A stretch of DNA of 64,000 nucleotides from Fibrobacter succinogenes (GTDB lineage Bacteria; Fibrobacterota; Fibrobacteria; Fibrobacterales; Fibrobacteraceae). The position numbers and the translations under genes are program-made. The notes beneath the pieces were generated by a model. It saw only the letters and a list, made by a program, of their open reading frames with translations. It was not told where the DNA came from and searched no databases. Positions 42,794 through 51,662 of this stretch are shown piece after piece (position 1 is the stretch's first letter; the number at the start of each line of letters is the position of its first letter). The stretch is from contig NZ_CACZDK010000001.1 of NCBI RefSeq assembly GCF_902779965.1, forward strand, positions 62,001 through 126,000. The letters run 5' to 3'.

Positions 42794-43699
42794 ATGAAAA
42801 CCTTTACCTTTTTGATTTTATTCCTTGTGGCTTGCGCATTTTCTGATAATACGCAATACGAATGGATCGATGAAAATGGCTGCTCGTATTGCCTTTATGG
42901 ATATTTTAAAAATGGAAAATGCGTGCATCCCTCAAAGGTAAGTTGGAGGGGCTTTTCTTCTTTTTATTATTTGTTGAGTTCTAGAAAAATAGAAAAAAAT
43001 TTTTTTGTGGTTAATTATCCTTTCAGTCCGAAGTTCCACGTCTATTGTGAAAATGAAGTCGATTACTGCAAGACGATAAACGATTCTATGGCTAAAAAGT
43101 TGATGCCGTCTTTGAAGAATCGAAAATCCTTGTGTAACGAACAACATAAAAAGACTGAAAATACAGGCATGTTTTACGATATGCCGATACCCCGTGAAGA
43201 TTTAGAGTTCCTCTGCGACTTTGTGAAGTTTAATAATAAAAAATCATTCCTTGAAGTTTTGGATACCGGAATTTGCCCAGTTCGTGCGAATGCAGGCTTA
43301 ATGGGTAGCCAGCGTACAAAGACTTTTTTATTTGGTAATTTTCATGTGGTAAAGAGAAAGGGAGAGCTTTGGATAGATAAAGAAGAAGCCTTTCTTCAAT
43401 CAATTGATTCTCAACAGCGTCCAATCAAAAAATTTATTACGAGAAACTTTTTCACACTCGGCGAATGTTCCCATTCAAATTGCGAAATTCTGAATTACGT
43501 TGGAGAACAACCTCAGGATTTCGATATCAAATGCAACTTTATTAAAAAGAAGGATAGCGAGGGGAATGTGACAGTCCTTGCAGAGGGCGTTTGCCCCATA
43601 GAAATCTTGGATAAGGACGGCAAAAAGCAGGTATATCGAGTACGCTCCGTTAAAGACGGTGACTCCTATAAACTGATAATGACCAATAAGCAAAAATAA
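42794..43699 (+). CDS. Cysteine-rich exported protein of unknown function
   Basis: 301 residues from ATG 42794, where a signal peptide begins (MKTFTFLILFLVACAFS|DN); the frame is open further upstream but without coding character. The region YEWIDENGCSYCLYGYFKNGKCVHPSKVSWRGF is followed by many spaced cysteines (YCENEVDYCK, LCDFVKF, GICPVRA, GECSHSNCEIL, CNFIKKK, GVCPIEI), which suggests a disulfide-rich extracytoplasmic protein. LVAC could serve as a lipobox, making it a lipoprotein. No family recognised. The AT content is higher than in the rib genes around it, so it may have been acquired. Confidence 0.6.
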   Translation: MKTFTFLILFLVACAFSDNTQYEWIDENGCSYCLYGYFKNGKCVHPSKVSWRGFSSFYYLLSSRKIEKNFFVVNYPFSPKFHVYCENEVDYCKTINDSMAKKLMPSLKNRKSLCNEQHKKTENTGMFYDMPIPREDLEFLCDFVKFNNKKSFLEVLDTGICPVRANAGLMGSQRTKTFLFGNFHVVKRKGELWIDKEEAFLQSIDSQQRPIKKFITRNFFTLGECSHSNCEILNYVGEQPQDFDIKCNFIKKKDSEGNVTVLAEGVCPIEILDKDGKKQVYRVRSVKDGDSYKLIMTNKQK

Positions 43700-43816
43700 T
43701 CCGCCTTTTACCCCTATCAATAACCTGCACTTTCCTTCCTACTTCCTTCTGTCTACTTTGACGCCTTACGGCGTCCGCGGCTGCGGCTTAAAAATGAGTC
43801 TGCAAGCAGCCTCGCT

Positions 43817-43845
43817 TTGTTCGCCTTGCACGCTTTTTCTATATT
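43817..43845 (+). promoter_or_regulatory. Candidate promoter of the rib-nusB operon (leaderless)
   Basis: TTGTTC (43817-43822), 17-base spacer, TATATT (43840-43845). Predicted transcription start at about 43852-43855, i.e. at the ATG of ribE, which has no ribosome binding site. No FMN riboswitch (RFN) sequence elements were found. Confidence 0.45.
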
Positions 43846-43854
43846 TTGCCGCGT

Positions 43855-44454
43855 ATGTTTACGGGTATAATTCAAGCAACCGGCGAAATCATTTCCCTCG
43901 AAAACAGGGGAGACGCGCTTACCATGCGCATGAAATCGCCGGGATTCTTCAAAAACAGCAAACTGGGCGACAGCATTGCCAATAACGGTGTGTGTCTTTC
44001 CGTTGAAAACTGTACCGATGACAAAGCTACGTTCTGTCTCATGCACCAGACCGTCGTGAATACGTCTTTTAAGCAGGCTAAAGTCGGGGATCTCGTGAAT
44101 CTCGAGTATCCTTGCCGTGCCGATAGCTTTATGGGCGGTCATTTTGTGATGGGGCATGTCGATTGCACTACCGAAGTTTTGCGCGTTACTCCGCGTGAAA
44201 CTGGTGTTGAGGTCGATTTGGCTCTGCCGCAGGACTTGCGCCGCTACGTGATTCGTCGTGGTTCCATCACCTTGAACGGTATTAGCCTTACGGTTGCCGA
44301 GAAAGGGGAGGATTATATCCGCGTCTGCATTATTCCCGAAACTTTAGCCCGCACGAATCTCAGGAACTGGGTGCCTGGCACCGTGGTGAATGTGGAAGTC
44401 GATATGCTGGGCAAATATATTGAAAACTATCTAAAGGAACGTGACCTTGCTTAA
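43855..44454 (+). CDS. ribE: Riboflavin synthase, alpha subunit
   Basis: 199 residues from ATG 43855 (a TTG three codons earlier is unlikely because the family begins MFTGII). It dismutates two 6,7-dimethyl-8-ribityllumazines to riboflavin. Duplicated lumazine-binding barrels: [12 protein letters not shown]...[15 protein letters not shown]...[22 protein letters not shown] and a second half with [16 protein letters not shown]...ETLARTNL. First gene of ribE-ribBA-ribH-nusB; it overlaps the next gene. Called ribC in some species. Confidence 0.95.
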   Translation: MFTGIIQATGEIISLENRGDALTMRMKSPGFFKNSKLGDSIANNGVCLSVENCTDDKATFCLMHQTVVNTSFKQAKVGDLVNLEYPCRADSFMGGHFVMGHVDCTTEVLRVTPRETGVEVDLALPQDLRRYVIRRGSITLNGISLTVAEKGEDYIRVCIIPETLARTNLRNWVPGTVVNVEVDMLGKYIENYLKERDLA

Positions 44455-45688
44455 TACGATTGAAGAGGCCATTGAGGATTTCAAGAACGGTAAGTTCTTG
44501 GTCGTGGTTGATGACGAAGACCGTGAAAATGAGGGCGATTTCATTATCGCCGCCGAAAAGATTACACCGGAAAAGGTGAACTTCATGCTCCACGAGGGGC
44601 GTGGCGTGCTTTGCTGCCCGCTTCCGATTTCTCGCTGTCGCGAATTGAATCTTACGCGTCAGACTGTTGAGAACACTTCCATGCTCGGCACTCCGTTCAC
44701 CGTCATGGTCGATAAGCTTGAAGGCTGCACTACGGGTGTTTCTGCCCACGACCGTGCAGCGACCATCCAGGCTCTCGCCGATCCGAATTCCAAGCCCTCG
44801 GACTTTGGTCGTCCGGGTCACATTTCTCCGCTTTACGCTCAAGAAGAAGGCGTTTTGCGCCGTGCAGGTCACACCGAAGCCGCTGTGGACCTCGCAAAGC
44901 TCGCCGGTCTCCGCCCGGCAGCCGCTCTCATCGAGATCATGAACGAAGACGGCACGATGGCTCGTATGCCGCAGCTCCAGGAAGTCGCCAAGAAGTTCGA
45001 CCTCAAGATTATCTCTATCCACGACTTGATTGACTACCGTTTGCGTAACGAAAAGCTGGTGCAGCGTGTGGCCGCCCCCCACGTTTCGACGAAATACGGC
45101 GATTTTACGGCTTATGCCTACCGCAGCAAGACCGATGGTGTCGAGCATGTGGCCTGGGTTGCCGGTAATCCGGATTTCAGTAAGCCGGTTTATGTGCGCG
45201 TTCATAGCGAATGCCTCACGGGCGATATTTTCGGTAGCCTACGTTGCGATTGTGGTGACCAGCTTGCCGCTGCGATGAAGTTCATTGGCGAACACGGTGG
45301 CGTGTTCCTTTACATGCGCGGTCAGGAAGGTCGTGGCATCGGTCTTTGCAACAAGCTCCGCGCTTACGAATTGCAAGAAAAGGGCATGGACACGGTCGAA
45401 GCGAACCTCCACCTTGGGTTCAAGTCCGACTTGCGCCAGTACGGTACGGGCGCTCAGATTTTGGCAGACCTCGGCGTGAAAGAAATGCGACTCCTCACGA
45501 ACAACCCGAGCAAGATTTCGGGCATTTCCGCTTACGGTTTAAAGATTGTGGAACGCGTGCCTATCGAAATCAAGCCGAACAACATCAACCGTTTCTACCT
45601 GCGCACCAAGAAAGAAAAGATGGGCCACGAGCTCCATCTCGACAATGCGGATCATGGCGCAGCCGAAGTTTTAGATGAAGGAAAATAA
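44441..45688 (+). CDS. ribBA: Bifunctional DHBP synthase / GTP cyclohydrolase II
   Basis: 415 residues if started at GTG 44441; TTG 44447 has better spacing (8 bases) from AAGGA at 44434-44438 and may be the true start. N-half, DHBP synthase: [61 protein letters not shown]-half, GTP cyclohydrolase [28 protein letters not shown] (zinc cysteines), [39 protein letters not shown]. It makes both riboflavin precursors, from ribulose-5-phosphate and from GTP. Overlaps ribE by 14 bases. Confidence 0.96.
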   Translation: MTLLNTIEEAIEDFKNGKFLVVVDDEDRENEGDFIIAAEKITPEKVNFMLHEGRGVLCCPLPISRCRELNLTRQTVENTSMLGTPFTVMVDKLEGCTTGVSAHDRAATIQALADPNSKPSDFGRPGHISPLYAQEEGVLRRAGHTEAAVDLAKLAGLRPAAALIEIMNEDGTMARMPQLQEVAKKFDLKIISIHDLIDYRLRNEKLVQRVAAPHVSTKYGDFTAYAYRSKTDGVEHVAWVAGNPDFSKPVYVRVHSECLTGDIFGSLRCDCGDQLAAAMKFIGEHGGVFLYMRGQEGRGIGLCNKLRAYELQEKGMDTVEANLHLGFKSDLRQYGTGAQILADLGVKEMRLLTNNPSKISGISAYGLKIVERVPIEIKPNNINRFYLRTKKEKMGHELHLDNADHGAAEVLDEGK

Positions 45689-45689
45689 G

Positions 45690-46157
45690 ATGAAAGAATT
45701 CAAAAATTCCCTCAATGGTTCTAATATGAAGGTGGCCATTGCTGTTGCCCGCTTTAACGAAGTGGTGACGGATCGCCTCCTCGAAGGTGCTGTTCGCGAA
45801 CTCGAAACGCTTGGCGTTGCCTCGGACGATATCGCTGTGGCGCATGTGCCGGGCGCTTTTGAACTGCCGGGCATCTGCCGCCGTTTCGTGGATTCAGGCA
45901 AGTACGATGCCGTGATTGCTCTCGGCGCCGTTATCCGTGGTGAAACTGGACATTACGACGTGGTTGTGAACAATTCGACGGGTGGCATTGCGTCTCTCGC
46001 TGCCGAAGGCAAGATTCCGGTGATTCTTGGAATCCTCACCACCGATACGGTGGATCAGGCGATGAACCGCGCAGGTCTCAAGGCCGGGAACCTCGGCTGC
46101 AACTGGGCTAGAACAGCCGTTGAAATGGTAAATCTTTATAAGCAGATTGGGAAATAA
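45690..46157 (+). CDS. ribH: 6,7-dimethyl-8-ribityllumazine synthase
   Basis: 155 residues from ATG 45690 (AAGGAAAA eight bases upstream); ATG 45675, inside the end of ribBA, is a weaker start. Motifs: VAIAVARFNEVVTDRLLEGA, VPGAFELPGICRRF, VIALGAVIRGETGHYDVVVNN (catalytic His), PVILGILTTDTVDQAMNRAG, GNLGCNWARTAVEM. Forms the capsid-like lumazine synthase that supplies riboflavin synthase. Starts one base after ribBA stops. Confidence 0.96.
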   Translation: MKEFKNSLNGSNMKVAIAVARFNEVVTDRLLEGAVRELETLGVASDDIAVAHVPGAFELPGICRRFVDSGKYDAVIALGAVIRGETGHYDVVVNNSTGGIASLAAEGKIPVILGILTTDTVDQAMNRAGLKAGNLGCNWARTAVEMVNLYKQIGK

Positions 46158-46159
46158 TT

Positions 46160-46600
46160 ATGGCACAAGTAAGTTTTAGACCTGCTCGCGTTTTTGCGAT
46201 GCAGCTGCTTTACGCGATGGAAATTTCTGGCGGCACGGTGGCCGATGCTCTTCCGGGCGTTCTCGATGCACAGCCGCTTCAGGACAACATGAAAAAGTAC
46301 GGCATGAAGCTTGTCGACTTGGTCCTTGCACACAAGGCCGAACTCGATTCTGAAATCGAAGCTTGCTCCGCTCATTGGGGAATTGAGCGCATGGCGACTC
46401 TTGACCGTATTATTATCCGCATCGCGATGGTCGAACTTTTGTATGTTACCGAAGTCCCGATGAAGGTGGTTATTTCTGAAGCTGTGCAGATTGCTGCGAA
46501 GTTCAGCACGGATTCTTCGGGCACGTTCGTGAACGGGCTCCTTGCGGGGTTCATGCAGAAGCGTGGCATGGTTGCAAACAATACTAAGAAGGATGCATAA
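46160..46600 (+). CDS. nusB: Transcription antitermination factor NusB
   Basis: 146 residues, all-helical. RPARVFAMQLLYAMEISG near the start, LVDLVLAHKAELDSEIEACSAHWGIERMATLDRIIIRIAMVELLY and VPMKVVISEAVQIAAKFSTDSSGTFVNGLLAGF are the NusB signature (FVNGLL being the most typical). Acts with NusE in rRNA antitermination. The ribH-nusB order is widely conserved, which supports both calls. Two bases after ribH. Confidence 0.95.
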   Translation: MAQVSFRPARVFAMQLLYAMEISGGTVADALPGVLDAQPLQDNMKKYGMKLVDLVLAHKAELDSEIEACSAHWGIERMATLDRIIIRIAMVELLYVTEVPMKVVISEAVQIAAKFSTDSSGTFVNGLLAGFMQKRGMVANNTKKDA

Positions 46601-46605
46601 TAGTT

Positions 46606-49600
46606 ATGAAGATGAACGAAAAATGGTATAAACACCTTTTCGCCGGAATTGCTGGCTTTGTTGCTTTAATCGTTTACATGATGACGATGGCCCCGACTGT
46701 CTCTTTCTGGGACTGCGGTGAATTTGTCGCTTGTGCAAATACGCTTGGTATTCCGCATCCTCCTGGAACTCCGTTCTTCGTGTTTTTTGCCCGTGCGGTG
46801 ATTCTCTTCTTGCCGTTCGTGGGTGAAATCGCAAAGCGCGTGAACTATATTTCTGTGGTGAGTTCTGCAGCGACGGTTTATGTAACGGCGCTCTTTGCAT
46901 GGGAACTTTTGTCGACAGTCCTCAAAACGGACGCGCTTGCAGCAAAGATTTCTGAAAAGATGCGCATGTATGTGCTTGGCACCGCTGCTCTCGTGGCAGG
47001 ATTTCTCCTCACGTTCTCCGATACGTTCTGGTTCAACGCTGTCGAAGCGGAAGTCTATGGTGTTGCCATGTTCATCCTCATGCTCGTTTCTTACCTCGGC
47101 TTGGTGTGGTACAACAAGCGCGAAGAAGCTAGCAGCGACAGAATCCTCATCTTTATCTGCTACATCGCATTCCTCGGCGTGGGCGCTCACCTTTACACGA
47201 TGCTTACTGTTCCGGCCGTGTTTGCGCTCCTCCTTGTTGCTCAGCCGAAAAAGATTCCTGAACGTTTGCCAATCTGGATTACGGGTACGCTCCTTTGCTC
47301 CGTGATTTACCAGGTGTCTTCTTTCATCGAACTTTCTTTCCTTTGCCTTGCTGCCTTGGGCGTGATTCTCGGCGCTAGCAAGTTCCTCGGACTCAGCTTG
47401 GTCCGTAGCACGTTGGTTGGCCTTACGATTTTGCTCGGCGTGGCTTTGTCCATGATTACCGGCAGCTGGCTTGCGACTATCGGTATTCTCGTTGTCTTGG
47501 GTATTGCTGGTTATGCTTTGTATGCCGTGCTTGGTTGGAGAATCCCCAAGTCTAACGAAGGGGCTCTCAAGCGTAGCCTTCTCCTTTCTGTTGCCTTTGC
47601 ATTCTTTGCTTTGGTTGGTTACAGCACGCACCTTTACATCCCGATCCGTTCGGAACTCAACCCGACGATTGACGAAAACGACCCGGAATTCAACATCCGC
47701 GACGAACAGGGCAACCTCCAGTTGAGCAACCTCTTCGAAGCCAAGAACTGGGAAGCTTTCAATGCGTTCATCGAACGTAAGCAGTACGGTTCCGAAAGCA
47801 TGATTTCTCGTGCGTTCTACCGCCGTTCCCGCTTGGCTCACCAGGTGCTCTCTTTCCCGAGCATGAGCTACGGTGGTTACCAGATGGCCCAGTACTTGCC
47901 GACCAAGGTGGGTGGGGTGAACTATGCTAACGGAGTCTATACGTTTGACGCTTCTGAAAATGAACCGATTGAACGTTTTGGAATCAGTTTTCCGACGCAG
48001 ATGTCATTCATGGGCGATAATGTCGCATGGCAGCTCATCTTCTTCTTGATTTTTAACGGTTTGCTTGTCGCAGTTTGTGTTTATGTCTATAGACGCAACA
48101 AGCATGTGGGTATCTTTATTTCGACGCTCTATGCGCTTTGCTCTCTTGGCCTCCTGTTCTACATCAACTTTGCTGATGGCTCCCGCATGGAACAGCGCGA
48201 CCGCGATTACTGGGTGAGTGCCATGACGCGCAATGTGGCGGATTTGAATAACGCCGGTGCCGGCATCACGGCTCTCCCGGATCCGAACGAACTCATTGAT
48301 CTTCGCCAGACGATTGAAACTTCCAAGTATGCGATTGAAAGACTTCGCATGACCAATGCGTCTGCTTCTCGTATCGCTGATTACGAAAAGAAAATTAGCG
48401 AAGCTGAAAACACGACCGCATGGAAGAACTGGCAAAAGATCGAAGAAAACTTCGCCCGTTTTGGTCAGCGCGCTCCGTTCCCGGAAGCCGTCCACATGGA
48501 AGTTCGCGAACGTGATTACTTCTACACGCCTGCATTTATTTTCATGAGCATGATTTATGGTATTGGCGCAGGCATTCTCGTGTTGCTTGCTGCAACGTCT
48601 GCAACGACTGCCGCATTTGCATCTCCGATTGCGGCTGCACTTGTGCTTGTTTCGCTCATTGTTCCGTGCGTTTCGAACTACAAGGAACATGACCGTTCTG
48701 GTCTTTGGGTTCCTTGGGATTATGCTTATAACCTCCTCAATAGCTGCCGCCCGAACGCTATTCTTTTCACGAATGGTGATAACGATACGTTCCCGCTGTG
48801 GTTTGCTCAGGAAGTTGCCGGTGTCCGTAAGGACGTGCGCGTGGTGAACCTTTCCTTGGGCAACACGGATTGGTACATCAAGCAGATGCTTACGAACGAA
48901 CCGATTCTCAAGCTCTCTTACACCAAGGAAACCATCGATAACGATATGGTCCTTGACAATAGCAGCGCCAATAACCCGAACCACCTCGTTTCTACTTGGG
49001 TCCGCAAGGCCGAAATGCTTAAGCCCAAGCTCAAGGAACGTATTGACCAGATGGAATCTTCGTCTTTCATTTCCTCTGCTGATTCGGCTAAGTTGCTCCA
49101 GTTCAAGGTGAACTACCAGGTGTGGGATGCCTTTGCGGAATGGGCTAAGAGAAACCGCGCAAGCATGATGCTCACGCAGTACAAGCTTGTGATTGACCTT
49201 GCTCTCAATAACATGGATCGTCCGATTGAAATTTCGACGACGGTCGGTATGTCTAACTTCATGGGTCTTGAAAAGTACATGGTCCAGGAAGGCATGGTCT
49301 ATAACTTTGTGAAGGGCGACCTCACGCCGAAGCAGAATGCTTTCGATGCCAAGGTTACTGCAAACATGATCGATAGCGTGTACAAGTTCCGCGGTCTCGG
49401 TGACGGCTCTGCCTTCATCAACTCCGAAACGGAACGCCTCCTCAGCAGCTATGTTTCGCTCTACTTGCAGATTTCCTTCGACGCTCGTGAAAAGATTGCG
49501 GCTCTCGTTACCAAGAAGCCCTTTACCAAGGCTGACAAGGAAGAAGTGGAACGTATTGCTTTGAACGCCGCTAAGTATCTCGAACTTGGTATGGCTCAGT

Positions 49601-49839
49601 TCCCGAGAGAATGGCGCAACTACTGGGCTGCTTCGTATGTGTATGCATCTGCCGGCATGAAGGATAAAGCTCTCGATGTCGTGAAGCGCGGTCTTGAAAG
49701 CATTCCGGCCTACGATGCTCCGGGTAAGAACCGCCTGATGATGAGCCTTCAGCAGATTGAATCCATTACGGATCCATCGCTCAAGGTTGACGAAGATTCA
49801 GCAACGCCCGCTGCCGAAGCTGCTCCCGCTGCTAACTAG
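46606..49839 (+). CDS. DUF2723 (TMEM260-like) membrane glycosyltransferase
   Basis: 1077 residues. The N-terminal block MMTMAPTVSFWDCGEFVACANTLGIPHPPGTPFFVFFAR is the diagnostic DUF2723 motif (acidic D-x-GE site in the first external loop, as in GT-C enzymes), followed by about ten helices to residue ~600. A large soluble part then contains NAILFTNGDNDTFPLWFAQEVAGVRKDVRVVNLSLGNTDWYIKQM and TPR-like helices near the end. Human TMEM260 of this family is an O-mannosyltransferase. With two polyprenol-phosphate-sugar type GT2 genes directly downstream, a similar lipid-linked-sugar-using transferase facing the periplasm is likely. Confidence 0.88.
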   Translation: MKMNEKWYKHLFAGIAGFVALIVYMMTMAPTVSFWDCGEFVACANTLGIPHPPGTPFFVFFARAVILFLPFVGEIAKRVNYISVVSSAATVYVTALFAWELLSTVLKTDALAAKISEKMRMYVLGTAALVAGFLLTFSDTFWFNAVEAEVYGVAMFILMLVSYLGLVWYNKREEASSDRILIFICYIAFLGVGAHLYTMLTVPAVFALLLVAQPKKIPERLPIWITGTLLCSVIYQVSSFIELSFLCLAALGVILGASKFLGLSLVRSTLVGLTILLGVALSMITGSWLATIGILVVLGIAGYALYAVLGWRIPKSNEGALKRSLLLSVAFAFFALVGYSTHLYIPIRSELNPTIDENDPEFNIRDEQGNLQLSNLFEAKNWEAFNAFIERKQYGSESMISRAFYRRSRLAHQVLSFPSMSYGGYQMAQYLPTKVGGVNYANGVYTFDASENEPIERFGISFPTQMSFMGDNVAWQLIFFLIFNGLLVAVCVYVYRRNKHVGIFISTLYALCSLGLLFYINFADGSRMEQRDRDYWVSAMTRNVADLNNAGAGITALPDPNELIDLRQTIETSKYAIERLRMTNASASRIADYEKKISEAENTTAWKNWQKIEENFARFGQRAPFPEAVHMEVRERDYFYTPAFIFMSMIYGIGAGILVLLAATSATTAAFASPIAAALVLVSLIVPCVSNYKEHDRSGLWVPWDYAYNLLNSCRPNAILFTNGDNDTFPLWFAQEVAGVRKDVRVVNLSLGNTDWYIKQMLTNEPILKLSYTKETIDNDMVLDNSSANNPNHLVSTWVRKAEMLKPKLKERIDQMESSSFISSADSAKLLQFKVNYQVWDAFAEWAKRNRASMMLTQYKLVIDLALNNMDRPIEISTTVGMSNFMGLEKYMVQEGMVYNFVKGDLTPKQNAFDAKVTANMIDSVYKFRGLGDGSAFINSETERLLSSYVSLYLQISFDAREKIAALVTKKPFTKADKEEVERIALNAAKYLELGMAQFPREWRNYWAASYVYASAGMKDKALDVVKRGLESIPAYDAPGKNRLMMSLQQIESITDPSLKVDEDSATPAAEAAPAAN

Positions 49840-49854
49840 TTTCGAGGTTTTGTA

Positions 49855-50793
49855 ATGGATTTGAGCTTGGTTATCCCTGTTAAGGAAGAAAGTGAAAATC
49901 TTCCTCAGTTGTTTAAGGAAATTTGGGCTGCTATAGAACCGACGGGTATGGAATTCGAGGTTATCGCTATTGATGACGGTAGCCGCGATAATACCTGGGA
50001 GGTGATTGAAGGCTTGGCCAAGGAATATGGCGCAAAACCGAAGTCTTCGGTGAATGCGTTCCGTTTCCAGTTCAACTGCGGCAAGGCGGCGGCGCTCGCC
50101 CTTGGATTCTCCAAGGCGCGCGGCAAGTACGTTGCAACACTCGATGGCGACTTGCAGGATGACCCGCTCGAAATCCCGAAGATGATCAAGATTCTCGAAA
50201 GCGGTTATGACCTTGTATCGGGCTGGAAAATTCGCCGCTTGGATCCGTGGCACAAAACGATGCCGTCGAAGCTTTTCAACTTGACGGTCTCGATGGTTTG
50301 CGGCAAGCGCTTGCACGATTTCAATTGCGGTATCAAGGCATATCGCAATTCCGTGGTGCGTTTTATCCAGCTTTACGGCGATTACCACCGCTTTATCCCG
50401 GTGATGGCCAAGTGGCAAGGGTTCCGCATTACCGAAATGCCGGTGGCGCACCGCGCGCGCGTTCATGGCGTTTCCAAATACGGCGTGTCTCGTTTGGTGA
50501 GCGGCTTTTTGGACCTTGTCTCTTTGATGTTCATGCGTAGCTTTTCTTCGAAGCCGCTCCATTTCTTTGGCCTTGTCGGGCTGTTGTTGTTCGTTTTAGG
50601 CCTTGGCATTTGCGGTTATTTTGGCTATGAATGGATTCAGACGGGAGCTATGCATGTGCGTCCGCTCTTGTTGGCTGGCGCCTTCTCGCTTGTCATGAGC
50701 GTTCAGTTCTTTTCGCTTGGTCTTTTGGGCGAAATGATGAATGGCAGTAGAAAACGGACTTATCCGGTTTCTGATACCATTGGTGAATTGTAA
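49855..50793 (+). CDS. GT2 glycosyltransferase, polyprenol-phosphate-sugar synthase type
   Basis: 312 residues; CGAGG upstream of ATG 49855. The GT-A domain begins LSLVIPVKEESENLPQLFKEI, with FEVIAIDDGSRDNTW, NCGKAAALALGFSKARGKYVATLDGDLQDDPLEIPKM (DxD-like site) and YHRFIPVMAKWQGFRITEMPVAHRARVHGVSKYG. Two C-terminal transmembrane helices (FFGLVGLLLFVLGLGICGYFGYEW, LLLAGAFSLVMSVQFFSLGLLGEMM) are typical of the GtrB/ArnC/DPM-3-like group that loads a sugar onto polyprenol phosphate. Fifteen bases after the DUF2723 gene. Sugar identity unknown. Confidence 0.88.
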   Translation: MDLSLVIPVKEESENLPQLFKEIWAAIEPTGMEFEVIAIDDGSRDNTWEVIEGLAKEYGAKPKSSVNAFRFQFNCGKAAALALGFSKARGKYVATLDGDLQDDPLEIPKMIKILESGYDLVSGWKIRRLDPWHKTMPSKLFNLTVSMVCGKRLHDFNCGIKAYRNSVVRFIQLYGDYHRFIPVMAKWQGFRITEMPVAHRARVHGVSKYGVSRLVSGFLDLVSLMFMRSFSSKPLHFFGLVGLLLFVLGLGICGYFGYEWIQTGAMHVRPLLLAGAFSLVMSVQFFSLGLLGEMMNGSRKRTYPVSDTIGEL

Positions 50794-50826
50794 TTTTGTA
50801 TAGATTTGTGTTTAGAGAGGTATTTA

Positions 50827-51540
50827 ATGGCGTTCCCTAAGAGTTTGGTGATTGTTCCTACCTACAATGAGAAGGAGAATATTCTCCTCATCATGTCGGC
50901 AATTTTGGAACAGAATGATTGTCTTGAAATTTTGGTCGTGGACGACGGTTCGCCGGATGGAACGGGGGATCTCGTTCAAGCCGAAGCGGACAAGAATCCT
51001 AGAATCCATTTGATCCGTCGCAAGGGTAAGATGGGGCTTGGCTCTGCTTACGTGATGGGGTTCAAGTGGGCGCTCGAACGCGATTATGAACGCGTGTTCG
51101 AAATGGATGCTGACTTTAGCCATGCTCCGACAGACCTGAACCGCTTTTTGGAAACGGCCGAAAATGCCGATCTCGTGCTCGGTAGCCGCTATCAGGACCA
51201 CCGCATTAGCGTTGTGAACTGGGACCTTCGCCGTCTAATCCTCAGCTATGGCGCAAATGTCTATACTCGCATTGTGACGGGCCTTCCGATCAGCGATGCT
51301 ACGGGCGGCTTCAAGTGCTTCCGTCGAGAAGCTTTGCTGGCGCTCAACCTCGACAAGATGAAGAGCGATGGTTACTGCTTCCAGATTGAAACGACGTTCA
51401 AGATTTGGAAGAAGGGCCTCCGCGTCAAAGAAATCCCCATCATCTTTACGGACCGCACCCGCGGCACCTCCAAGATGAGCGGCGGAATCATCTCCGAAGC
51501 TTTCTTCCTCGTGCTGAAACTGCGACTGGGTTTAGCATAA
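50827..51540 (+). CDS. Polyprenol monophosphomannose synthase-like GT2
   Basis: 237 residues from ATG 50827 (AGAGAGG upstream; the in-frame ATG at 50806 is weaker). Soluble DPM1/Ppm1-type GT-A: SLVIVPTYNEKENILLIMSAIL, LEILVVDDGSPDGTGDLVQ, GLGSAYVMGFKWALERDYERVFEMDADFSHAPTDLNRFL (DAD metal site), LVLGSRY, SDATGGFKCFRREAL, DGYCFQIETTFKIWKKGLRVKEIPIIFTDRTRGTSKMS. These motifs follow dolichol/polyprenol-phosphate mannose synthases closely. It should supply the lipid-linked mannose donor for the DUF2723 protein two genes upstream (inference from context). Confidence 0.88.
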   Translation: MAFPKSLVIVPTYNEKENILLIMSAILEQNDCLEILVVDDGSPDGTGDLVQAEADKNPRIHLIRRKGKMGLGSAYVMGFKWALERDYERVFEMDADFSHAPTDLNRFLETAENADLVLGSRYQDHRISVVNWDLRRLILSYGANVYTRIVTGLPISDATGGFKCFRREALLALNLDKMKSDGYCFQIETTFKIWKKGLRVKEIPIIFTDRTRGTSKMSGGIISEAFFLVLKLRLGLA

Positions 51541-51660
51541 TTGAATAGTGGTTGGTGGTTAGGATTGTGATAAGAACGTTCCTTTTACATTCCTGTTTAC
51601 TAGCCACTGTTTACTAACCACTTCCCACTTCCTACCGCCTACTTCCTACTGTCTACTAGC
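51541..51660. repeat. TAG/CTA-rich inverted tract
   Basis: Begins AGTGGTTGGTGGTTAGG and ends in ACTAACCACTTCCC...CCTACCGCCTACTTCCTACTGTCTACTAG. The left arm is the complement of the CCTAACCACCAACCAC words found at 26880 and 62210. Confidence 0.6.
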
Positions 51661-51662
51661 CT

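Noticed and set aside
43700-43854. FMN riboswitch before ribE
   Set aside because: No conserved RFN sequence blocks, and the predicted promoter lies too close to the ATG to leave a 5' leader.
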